From positions 1 to 64,000 of the forward strand of contig NZ_JAINVG010000036.1 of NCBI RefSeq assembly GCF_020400725.1: DNA of 64,000 bases. Direction: 5' to 3'. The position numbers were made by a program, and so were the translations under genes. This DNA comes from Streptomyces sp. NK15101 (lineage in GTDB: Bacteria > Actinomycetota > Actinomycetes > Streptomycetales > Streptomycetaceae). Below, one piece after another: positions 23,898 through 31,546 of the stretch (the stretch's first letter is position 1; every line of letters begins with the position of its first letter). Below the pieces are notes generated by a model. That model saw only the letters and a list, made by a program, of their open reading frames with translations. It was not told the DNA's origin and did no database searches.

Positions 23898-26036
23898 TCA
23901 GCCGATTCCGGGGATGAGGGAGAGGAGCAGGTCGATGAGCTTGATGCCGATGAACGGGGCGACCAGGCCGCCCAGTCCGTAGAGGCCGAGGTTGCGGCGG
24001 AGCATCGCGTCCGCGCTGGAAGGCCGGTAGCGCACGCCCTTCAGGGCCAGCGGCACGAGGGCGACGATGATCAGCGCGTTGAAGATGACGGCGGAGAGGA
24101 TCGCGGACTCGGGCGAGGCCAGGCCCATGATGTTGAGCCTGTCCAGCGACGGGTAGGCGACCGCGAACATCGCGGGGATGATCGCGAAGTACTTCGCGAC
24201 GTCGTTGGCGATCGAGAAGGTGGTCAGGGCGCCCCGGGTGATGAGGAGTTGCTTGCCGATCTCGACGATCTCGATGAGCTTGGTCGGGTTCGAGTCGAGG
24301 TCGACCATGTTGCCGGCCTCCTTCGCGGCCGACGTGCCCGTGTTCATCGCCACGCCGACGTCCGCCTGCGCGAGCGCCGGGGCGTCGTTGGTGCCGTCGC
24401 CTGTCATGGCCACGAGCTTGCCGCCGGCCTGCTCGCGCTTGATGAGGGCCATCTTGTCCTCGGGGGTGGCCTCGGCGAGGAAGTCGTCGACGCCCGCCTC
24501 CTCGGCGATGGCCCTGGCGGTCAGCGGGTTGTCACCCGTGATCATGATCGTCTTGATGCCCATGCGGCGCAGCTCGTCGAACCGCTCCCGCATGCCGTCC
24601 TTGACGACGTCCTTGAGGTGGATGACGCCGAGGACGCGCGCGCCCTGGTCGTCCTTGACGGCGACGAGCAGGGGGGTGCCGCCGGCCTGGGAGATGGTGT
24701 CGGTCAGCGCCTGCGCGTCGTCGGCGACGGTGCCGCCCTGCTCCTTCACCCAGGCGACGACCGAGCCGGTCGCGCCCTTGCGGACCTGCCGGCCGTCGAC
24801 GTCCACGCCCGACATGCGGGTCTGCGCGGTGAACTCGATCCAGGTGGCCTGGGCGAGCTCGCCCTGGTGCCGTTCACGCAGGCCGTACTTCTCCTTGGCG
24901 AGGACGACGATCGAGCGGCCCTCGGGCGTCTCGTCGGCGAGCGAGGAAAGCTGGGCGGCGTCGGCCACCTCCGCCTGGGTGGTTCCCCTGACCGGGACGA
25001 ACTCGGCGGCCTGGCGGTTGCCGAGGGTGATCGTGCCGGTCTTGTCGAGCAGCAGGGTGGAGACGTCGCCGGCGGCCTCGACGGCCCGGCCGGACATCGC
25101 GAGGACGTTGCGCTGGACCAGGCGGTCCATGCCGGCGATCCCGATCGCGGAGAGCAGCGCGCCGATGGTGGTCGGGATGAGGCAGACGAGGAGGGCGGTG
25201 AGGACGATCAGCGAGGTCTGCTCGTCGGCCCCGGCGTAGATCGCGAAGGGCTTGAGCGTGACCACGGCGAGCAGAAAGACGATGGTCAGGGAGGCCAGCA
25301 GGATGTTGAGGGCGATCTCGTTCGGCGTCTTCTGCCGTGCGGCGCCCTCGACCAGGTTGATCATCCGGTCGATGAACGTCTCCCCCGGCTTGGTCGTGAT
25401 CTTGATGACGATCCGGTCGGAGAGGACCTTCGTACCGCCGGTGACGGCCGAACGGTCACCACCCGACTCGCGGATCACCGGAGCCGATTCGCCCGTGATC
25501 GCGGACTCGTCGACCGACGCGACGCCCTCGACGACGTCACCGTCGCCGGGGATGATGTCGCCGGCCTCGCACACCACCAGGTCACCGATGCGCAGCTCGG
25601 TGCCGGGAACACGCTCCTCGTCCTTGCCGACGAGGCGACGGGCGACGGTGTCCGTCTTCGCCTTGCGGAGGGTGTCGGCCTGCGCCTTGCCGCGGCCCTC
25701 GGCCACGGCCTCGGCGAGGTTGGCGAAGATCGTGGTCAGCCACAGCCAGGCGGTGATCGCCCAGCCGAACCAGTCCCCCGGGTTCTTCAGCGCGAGGGCG
25801 GTGGTGACCACCGAGCCGACCAGGACCACGAACATGACCGGCGACTTGACCATGACGCGCGGGTCGAGCTTCCGGATGGCGTCCGGGAAGGACTTCACCA
25901 GCTGTTTCGGGTCGAAGAGCCCGCCGCCGACCCGGCCGGCCGGCGGGTGCCCGCCGGGCAGGTCGCCGTGCGGCGCCTTCGTCGAAGGGGCGGAGGTGGA
26001 CATCTGGTCCTCGTGCTTCTGTACGTCGATGGTCAT
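23898..26036 (-). CDS. kdpB: potassium-transporting ATPase ATP-binding subunit B
   Basis: A 712-residue P-type ATPase subunit. The actuator TGES motif, the phosphorylation site DKTGT (Asp331) and the hinge TGDGTNDAPALA are intact, as is the membrane NDVAKYFAI segment whose Asp/Lys pair couples ATP hydrolysis to K+ transfer in KdpB. The ATG overlaps the kdpA stop (ATGA at 26033-26036). A cytoplasmic N-terminal extension of about 45 Gly/Pro-rich residues precedes the FDPKQLVKSFPDAIRKL helix. A second, separate kdpB lies at 31547. Confidence 0.95.
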   Translation of the reverse strand: MTIDVQKHEDQMSTSAPSTKAPHGDLPGGHPPAGRVGGGLFDPKQLVKSFPDAIRKLDPRVMVKSPVMFVVLVGSVVTTALALKNPGDWFGWAITAWLWLTTIFANLAEAVAEGRGKAQADTLRKAKTDTVARRLVGKDEERVPGTELRIGDLVVCEAGDIIPGDGDVVEGVASVDESAITGESAPVIRESGGDRSAVTGGTKVLSDRIVIKITTKPGETFIDRMINLVEGAARQKTPNEIALNILLASLTIVFLLAVVTLKPFAIYAGADEQTSLIVLTALLVCLIPTTIGALLSAIGIAGMDRLVQRNVLAMSGRAVEAAGDVSTLLLDKTGTITLGNRQAAEFVPVRGTTQAEVADAAQLSSLADETPEGRSIVVLAKEKYGLRERHQGELAQATWIEFTAQTRMSGVDVDGRQVRKGATGSVVAWVKEQGGTVADDAQALTDTISQAGGTPLLVAVKDDQGARVLGVIHLKDVVKDGMRERFDELRRMGIKTIMITGDNPLTARAIAEEAGVDDFLAEATPEDKMALIKREQAGGKLVAMTGDGTNDAPALAQADVGVAMNTGTSAAKEAGNMVDLDSNPTKLIEIVEIGKQLLITRGALTTFSIANDVAKYFAIIPAMFAVAYPSLDRLNIMGLASPESAILSAVIFNALIIVALVPLALKGVRYRPSSADAMLRRNLGLYGLGGLVAPFIGIKLIDLLLSLIPGIG

Positions 26037-27697
26037 GCCGCGAGCCCTTCGGCAAGCGGTCCCAGGGCGAGCGCCGGGAAGTAGGTGAGACCCGTGACGA
26101 TCATGATCGTGCCGACCAGGAGGCCGGTGAACAGCGGCTTCTCGGTCCTCAGGGTGCCCTCGGTCTCGGGTACGGGCGTCTGCTCGGCCAGCGACCCGGC
26201 CAGGGCCAGGACGAACACCATCGGCAGGAACCGGCCGAGGAGCATCGCGATCCCGATCGTCGAGTTGAACCACTGGGTGTCGGCGTTCAGGCCGGCGAAG
26301 GCGGAGCCGTTGTTGTTGGCGCCGGAGGTGTAGGCGTAGAGGATCTCGGAGAAACCGTGCGCGCCGGAGTTCGTCATCGAGTTCGCCGGGGTGTCCAGGA
26401 CGAACGAGGCCGCGGTGAAGCAGAGGACGAGGGCCGGGGTGACGAGGATGTAGCAGGCCGCGAACTTGATCTCGCGGGTGCCGATCTTCTTGCCCAGGTA
26501 CTCCGGGGTGCGGCCGACCATCAGGCCCGCGAGGAACACGGCGATGATCGCCATGATCAGCATGCCGTAGAGGCCGGAGCCGACGCCGCCGGGCGCGATC
26601 TCGCCGAGCTGCATCCCCAGGAGGTTGATGCCGCCGCCGAAACCGGTGTTGGAGGAGTGGAAGGAGTTCACGGCGCCGGTGGAGGTCAGCGTGGTGGCGA
26701 CCGAGAAGATCGCGGAGGCCGCGATGCCGAACCGGGTCTCCTTGCCTTCCATCGCACCGCCGGCGAGCTCGAAGGCCGGGCCCCGGCCCGCGAACTCAGT
26801 CCACAGCATCAGGCCCGTGAAGACGAGCCAGATGGTGACCATCGTGGCGAGGATCGCGTAGCCCTGCTTGAGCGAGCCGACCATGCGGCCGAAGGTCCGG
26901 GTCAGCGCGAAGGGGATGACGAGGATCAGGTAGATCTCGAAGAGGTTGGACAGCCCGTTGGGGTTCTCGAAGGGGTGGGCGCTGTTGGCGTTGAAGTATC
27001 CGCCGCCGTTGGTGCCCAGCTCCTTGATGACCTCCTGCGAGGCCACCGCGCCGCCGTTCCACTGCTGCGTGCCGCCGGTGAACTGGCCGACCTCGTGGAT
27101 CCCGGAGAAGTTCTGGATCGCACCGCAGGCGACCAGGACGAGGGCGCCGATCACCGAGATCGGAAGCAGGATCCGGACGACTCCGCGGACCAGGTCGGCC
27201 CAGAAGTTGCCCAGCTCACCCGTACGGGAACGGGCGAAGCCGCGCACCAGGGCCACCGCGACCGCAACACCCACGGCCGCCGAGACGAAGTTCTGCACCG
27301 CGAGGCCGCCGGTCTGCACGACGTGGCCCATGGCCTGCTCGCCGTAGTACGACTGCCAGTTGGTGTTCGCGACGAACGACGCCGCTGTGTTGAACGCCTG
27401 GTCCGGGTCGATCGACACGAAGCCGAGCGAGCCGGGCAGCGAACCCTGCACCCGCTGGAGCAGGTACAGGAACAGCACGCTCACCGCGGAGAAGGCGAGC
27501 ACTCCGCGCAGATAGGCGGGCCAGCGCATCTCCACGGAGGGGTTCGTGCCGATCGCCTTGTAGATCCACTTCTCGGGCTTGTAGTGCTTCTCCGAGGAGT
27601 ACACCTTCGCCATGTGGTCGCCCAGCGGCCGGTACGACAGACCGAGCGCGACGACCAGTGCCAGGAGCTGGAGGATTCCAGCCAGGACAGGGCTCAT
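26033..27697 (-). CDS. kdpA: potassium-transporting ATPase potassium-binding subunit A
   Basis: A 554-residue KdpA with ten or more membrane helices; it belongs to the K+ channel-like SKT superfamily and binds K+ for the Kdp pump. Selectivity-filter repeats are visible, for example TNGGGYFNANSAHPFENP and VQTGGLAVQNFVSAAVG. Followed by kdpB with a 4-bp overlap and preceded by kdpF with an eight-base gap. Confidence 0.95.
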   Translation of the reverse strand: MSPVLAGILQLLALVVALGLSYRPLGDHMAKVYSSEKHYKPEKWIYKAIGTNPSVEMRWPAYLRGVLAFSAVSVLFLYLLQRVQGSLPGSLGFVSIDPDQAFNTAASFVANTNWQSYYGEQAMGHVVQTGGLAVQNFVSAAVGVAVAVALVRGFARSRTGELGNFWADLVRGVVRILLPISVIGALVLVACGAIQNFSGIHEVGQFTGGTQQWNGGAVASQEVIKELGTNGGGYFNANSAHPFENPNGLSNLFEIYLILVIPFALTRTFGRMVGSLKQGYAILATMVTIWLVFTGLMLWTEFAGRGPAFELAGGAMEGKETRFGIAASAIFSVATTLTSTGAVNSFHSSNTGFGGGINLLGMQLGEIAPGGVGSGLYGMLIMAIIAVFLAGLMVGRTPEYLGKKIGTREIKFAACYILVTPALVLCFTAASFVLDTPANSMTNSGAHGFSEILYAYTSGANNNGSAFAGLNADTQWFNSTIGIAMLLGRFLPMVFVLALAGSLAEQTPVPETEGTLRTEKPLFTGLLVGTIMIVTGLTYFPALALGPLAEGLAA

Positions 27698-27705
27698 ATC
27701 CGTAC

Positions 27706-27795
27706 TCAGAACCTCTCCGGCTTGACCAGCGCGAGGACGAGGTATCCCAGCAGGGCGGCGGCGACGAGCAGACCGATCACGTTCTCGGCACTCAC
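27706..27795 (-). CDS. kdpF: Kdp complex small subunit F
   Basis: A 29-residue single-span peptide starting at GTG and ending LALVKPERF; the ending K-P-E-(R/K)-F is the KdpF hallmark. It sits in the lipid interface of KdpA and stabilises the complex. Its start overlaps the stop of the preceding 27-aa ORF (GTGA), and kdpA follows. Confidence 0.9.
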   Translation of the reverse strand: MSAENVIGLLVAAALLGYLVLALVKPERF

Positions 27796-27875
27796 AGCTT
27801 CGCCACCCCCTTGGCGATGAACGCCACCAGCGCGAAGACCGCGATCGTGGTGACGACGAAGGCCACGTCGGCCAT
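27792..27875 (-). CDS. 27-aa membrane peptide leading the kdp operon
   Basis: An ATG with GGGAG six bases upstream opens a 27-codon frame (MADVAFVVTT ... AKGVAKL) that is one hydrophobic helix with a basic C-terminus. Its stop overlaps the kdpF start by 4 bp, so the ribosome probably passes straight on. It may be an extra structural peptide of the complex or a coupling leader; I know no characterised homologue. Confidence 0.7.
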   Translation of the reverse strand: MADVAFVVTTIAVFALVAFIAKGVAKL

Positions 27876-27953
27876 CGTGAACTCCCGGAAGAAGGAAGAG
27901 CGGATTCTCTGACGAGATGAGGAAACAGCCTTTTCGGCCACTCACCGACGTCG

Positions 27954-27991
27954 TTGACGCCGCTCTAACGCCCGTGACGCCCCTCTTGACG
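27954..27991 (+). promoter_or_regulatory. TTGACG array before the kdp operon, likely KdpE site
   Basis: TTGACG (27954) and CTAACG (27965) lie 11 bp apart; GTGACG (27974) and TTGACG (27986) follow. The array is about 80-115 bp upstream of the first operon ORF. The same half-site pattern precedes the other potassium gene groups of the island. Confidence 0.55.
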
Positions 27992-28065
27992 CATCCCCTA
28001 CGCGACGCGACCACGACCGGGCCCGGGGCTCGGCGGGGCGGCACTCCGGTCCACCCGGGACGAGG

Positions 28066-30693
28066 TCAGGGCTCCGCACGGACCGGGGCACCCTGCCTCA
28101 GCGAAGACGCGCAGGGCAGGGTGACGACCATGGTCAGGCCCCCGCCGGGTGTGTCCTCCGGGGTGAGCGTGCCGCCCATCGCCTCGGTGAGTCCCCGGGC
28201 CAGCGCCAGGCCGAGGCCCACCCCTGTGGTGTTGTCGGTGTCGCCGAGCCGCTGGAAGGGCTCGAACACCCGCTCGCGGTCCGCCGGGGACAGACCGGGC
28301 CCCCGGTCGACCACGCGCAGCTCGACACGGCCCGCCAGCGTGCTCGCGGCCAGGAGCACCGGTTGTCCCGGGGGCGAGTGACGGGCCGCGTTGGCGATGA
28401 GGTTGGCGACGACCCGTTCGAGGAGCGGAGGATCGGCGAGGACGAGCGGGGACTCCTCCAGCCCGCGGAAAGCCACCTGGCGTCCTGCCGTGCCCGGGAG
28501 GCCGTCCAGGGCCGCCGGGACGACCTCCTCCCAGGCCGTGGGGCGAAGATCCAGGGCGAGGGCGCCCGCTTGGAGCCGGCTCATGTCGAGCAGGTTCTCG
28601 ACGAGCCTGCTGAGCCGGGCCATGGACTCGTCCGCGGTGGCCAGGAGCTCGTCCCGCTCCTCCGCGGTGAAGTCCACGTCGGGACTGCGCAGGGAGGCCA
28701 CGGCCGCCCAGCCGGCGGCCAGCGGGGTCCGGAGGTCGTGACTGACGGCGGCGAGGAGGGCCGTGCGCATCCGGTCGGCGGCCTTCGCGGTCTCCGCCTC
28801 GGCCGCTGCCTCGGCGAGCCGGGCCCGTTCGACGGCGGCCATGAGGTGGGCCGCGAAGGCGGTGAGGACGCGGCGGTCCGCGGCCGGCAGCGTTCGGCCG
28901 CGCAGGACGAGAAAGCGCCCGTCCCCCAGCGCGACCTGGCTCGCCGAGGGGTCGTCCACCGGGCGGTCGACCAGTTCGGCGGCGTGGGCGGCGAAGGTCT
29001 CCCTGGTACGGGCGAGCAGGTCGGGCACGGTGTGCTCGCCCCTGACGACCGAGCCGGCGAGCGCCGAGAGCGTCTCCGCCTCGGCGGTGGCGCTCGCGGC
29101 CCGGCGCGCCAGCCGGAGCGACCGGTCCACGATCGCCGCGACGGCGACCGCGACCCCCACGAACGCCACGAGGACGAGGAGGCTGTCGGGGTCCTGGAAG
29201 GAGAACTCCGCGCCGGGTGGCATGAACCGGTGGTCGAGCAGCAGGGAGGCCGTCACCGCGGCGACGAACGCGGAGACGACGCCTCCGACGCAGGCCACAC
29301 CGACCACCGTCATGAGGAGGAGCAGGGCTTCGCCGGTCAGGTCGAGGCTGCCCCGGAACCTGTCGAGCAGCAGGGCGAGGAGGACGGGGAGGACGACACC
29401 CGCGAGAGGGCCGGCGACACGCCGGGAGAAGGGGAGGGTGCGGCGGCGCGGCAGCGGGCGTCCTCGGCCCGCCCGCTCGTGAGTGACCATGTGCACGTCG
29501 ATGTCACCGGAGCGCGAGACGGTGGTCTCGCCTATGCCCCGCCCGGTGAGGAAGCGTTCCAGCCGGCCACGTCTGCTCGTGCCGAGGATCAGCTGTGTGG
29601 CGTTCCCGGCCCGGGCGAAGTCCAGCAGGGCGGTCGGCACGTCCTCGCCGACGACCGTGTGGTAGCTGCCGCCGAGGCTCTCGACCAGGTGCCGCTGCCG
29701 TGCGAGCGCGGTGGACGAGGCGCCGGACGCGAGGCCGTCGCCGCGCACGACGTGCACGGCCGACAGCTCGCCCTGTGCCGACCGGGCGGCGATCCGGGCG
29801 GCGCGCCGTATGAGGGTGTCGCCCTCCGGGCCTCCCGTCAGTCCGACGACCACGCGCTCCCGGGCTTCCCAGATTCCGCCGATGCCGTGGTCGGCGCGGT
29901 ACTGCCGCAGGGCGTCGTCGACCTGGTCGGCGACCCAGAGCAGGGCGAGCTCCCGCAGGGCGGTGAGGTTGCCGGGGCGGAACCAGCTGGCCAGGGCCGC
30001 GTCCACCATCTCGGGGGCGTGGATGTTGCCGTGCGCCATCCGGCGGCGCAGCTCCTCGGGGTCCACGTCGACGAGGACGATCTGGTCGGCGCGGCGGACG
30101 ACACCGTCCGGGACGGTGTCCCCGGCCGGTACCTCGGTGATCGTCTCGACGACGTCGCTGAGGGATTCCAGGTGCTGGACGTCGAGGGTCGTCAGGACGT
30201 CGATCCCCGCTTCGAGCAGTTCCTCGACATCCTGCCAGCGACGGGCGTTGCGGTGCCCGGCCGGGTTGGTCCTGGCCAGGTCGTCGACGAGGAGCAGTCC
30301 CGGCCGACGGCGCAGCGCGGTGTCGAGGTCGAAGGCGCCGTGCGGACACTCCAGGCGTTCCAGGCCGTCGAGGAGGGCCTCCGTGTGCGGGCGGCCGCGG
30401 CAGTCGGCGGCGCCGACGACCACGTCCGTGCCCCGTGCCGCACGGCGGTGGCCTTCGTCGAGCATCCGGTAGGTCTTGCCGACGCCGGCCGCCGCGCCGA
30501 CGAGCACCTTGAGCCTGCCCCGCCGGCCGGCCGGAGGGTCCTTCCGTGGCCGCCCGGCGAGCGACTCCGTCCCCGCCGCACGGCCGGTACCGGTCAGAAC
30601 TTCTCCGGGTGGATCAGCGCGGCCACCAGGTAGCCGACGATGGTCAGGGCGACGATGAGGCCGACCACGTTCTCGATGCTCACGAACGATCAA
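28066..30693 (-). CDS. second KdpD-type sensor kinase
   Basis: A KdpD paralogue of about 843-875 residues: Walker A GAAAGVGKT, Walker B VDDLARTN, USP-like domain, DUF4118 membrane segments, linker, HisKA box AAVSHDLRTPLAA and HATPase (NLIANAARHS, DRGPGLS, GVGLGLALARG). Compared with KdpD at 19845 the domain order is identical and all kinase boxes are intact. The start is uncertain: TTG 30693 would run across the kdpF2 frame, while a CTG at 30597 begins beside the kdpF2 stop. No partner kdpE accompanies it, so it probably feeds the single KdpE at 22429 or signals elsewhere. Directly downstream lies the kdp operon. Confidence 0.85.
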   Translation of the reverse strand: MIVREHRERGRPHRRPDHRRLPGGRADPPGEVLTGTGRAAGTESLAGRPRKDPPAGRRGRLKVLVGAAAGVGKTYRMLDEGHRRAARGTDVVVGAADCRGRPHTEALLDGLERLECPHGAFDLDTALRRRPGLLLVDDLARTNPAGHRNARRWQDVEELLEAGIDVLTTLDVQHLESLSDVVETITEVPAGDTVPDGVVRRADQIVLVDVDPEELRRRMAHGNIHAPEMVDAALASWFRPGNLTALRELALLWVADQVDDALRQYRADHGIGGIWEARERVVVGLTGGPEGDTLIRRAARIAARSAQGELSAVHVVRGDGLASGASSTALARQRHLVESLGGSYHTVVGEDVPTALLDFARAGNATQLILGTSRRGRLERFLTGRGIGETTVSRSGDIDVHMVTHERAGRGRPLPRRRTLPFSRRVAGPLAGVVLPVLLALLLDRFRGSLDLTGEALLLLMTVVGVACVGGVVSAFVAAVTASLLLDHRFMPPGAEFSFQDPDSLLVLVAFVGVAVAVAAIVDRSLRLARRAASATAEAETLSALAGSVVRGEHTVPDLLARTRETFAAHAAELVDRPVDDPSASQVALGDGRFLVLRGRTLPAADRRVLTAFAAHLMAAVERARLAEAAAEAETAKAADRMRTALLAAVSHDLRTPLAAGWAAVASLRSPDVDFTAEERDELLATADESMARLSRLVENLLDMSRLQAGALALDLRPTAWEEVVPAALDGLPGTAGRQVAFRGLEESPLVLADPPLLERVVANLIANAARHSPPGQPVLLAASTLAGRVELRVVDRGPGLSPADRERVFEPFQRLGDTDNTTGVGLGLALARGLTEAMGGTLTPEDTPGGGLTMVVTLPCASSLRQGAPVRAEP
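30594..30683 (-). CDS. second KdpF-like small peptide
   Basis: A 29-codon frame from GTG (MSIENVVGLIVALTIVGYLV at its start, ending HPEKF) with the same length, start and P-E-(K/R)-F ending as kdpF. It is followed at once by kdpD2 and not by kdpA. Either a true KdpF that joins the main complex, or a left-over from a lost kdpFABC copy. Confidence 0.75.
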   Translation of the reverse strand: MSIENVVGLIVALTIVGYLVAALIHPEKF

Positions 30694-30806
30694 CTCCGCA
30701 TGGGGTACGGGCGGGCGCCGGAACGTGGTCGCCCACCGTCATCGAAGCCCGCGCCGGGCTGCCGTTCCTCCACCTTGACGTCGTCCTGTCGGCGGGGCCG
30801 CGGACG

Positions 30807-30823
30807 CTGACGGGGCCTTGACG
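30807..30823 (+). promoter_or_regulatory. CTGACG-N5-TTGACG site before kdpF2-kdpD2
   Basis: CTGACG at 30807 and TTGACG at 30818, 11 bp apart, 124 bp upstream of the kdpF2 start. Spacer GGGCC is identical to that of the site at 31175-31191. Confidence 0.55.
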
Positions 30824-31142
30824 GTTCCTGTACGGGTGGTTCACGCGGGCGGGCGCGCACGTCCGCCGATCCGGAGTGCGGACGTCGGGGCATGGGAGGG
30901 AGTGGCTGTCGTGCAGGAAGGCTCGTCCGGCCCGCGGCCACCCCCTGGTGCCGCGGGCCGGAACGTCCCTCTCGTCGGACGGTCCCGCCCGCTCGTACCG
31001 AGGTGTCGGTCCGGGCCGTCGGTCACGGACCATGCGCGCCGCCTCGGCGACGCGCCCCCTCACACCTCACACGCTCGAACGACCGTCCGATCCCCCGTGA
31101 GGAGATCATCCTGTGGCACGACCGGGTGGAGATCCGGCCCCC

Positions 31143-31191
31143 TTGACGCTGTCCTGACGTTTGATCACCTCGCTTTGACGGGGCCTTGACG
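31143..31191 (+). promoter_or_regulatory. two TTGACG-type direct repeat sites before kdpB2
   Basis: First site TTGACG (31143) with CTGACG (31154); second TTGACG (31175) with TTGACG (31186); both 11-bp period. A reversed CGTCAA follows at 31219. TAAGAG at 31210 could be a -10 element 18 bases after the last TTGACG. The rest of 30684-31546 shows no gene other than this regulatory DNA. Confidence 0.6.
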
Positions 31192-31402
31192 AACACCTTC
31201 AGCAGCCCGTAAGAGGCTCGTCAAAGCGTGCGCCGAGCGGGCTCCACCCGAGCGTCGAGCGTCTACGTTCATGCTCGGTCGCTCACCGGCCCAGGGACGT
31301 CAGTGGCCTGATCGTCCCGGCCGCGGGGGCACGGTACGCCCTCCCATCCGGCGTTCTGTGCCCCCGCGTCGCGACCGTGCTGTCCGTCCACAGCAGCACC
31401 AT

Positions 31403-31431
31403 GGGTGCCCGGTCCACACGGCCGGGCACCC
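31403..31431 (+). promoter_or_regulatory. hairpin in the kdpB2 leader
   Basis: GGGTGCCCGG pairs perfectly with CCGGGCACCC around a nine-base loop, about 115 bases before the kdpB2 ATG. It could attenuate or stabilise the long leader. I do not see a ydaO-type c-di-AMP riboswitch core. Confidence 0.4.
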
Positions 31432-31546
31432 GCGGGCGCGGGCCGGACAGTCCACTCTTCCGGGACTTCTTCCCGGGAGGGGTCCAGCCGTTTCTCCTCG
31501 GCCTGCGCCGCACGGCCGGCCGGGATCTTCCCGAAGGTCTTCCGCG

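Noticed and set aside
31100..31158. 14-codon frame with GAGGAG before GTG 31113
   Set aside because: It ends inside the TTGACG site; too short and with no homologue to support it.
31200..31546. c-di-AMP (ydaO) riboswitch before kdpB2
   Set aside because: A simple hairpin is present but the conserved pseudo-symmetric core bases of that riboswitch are not seen.
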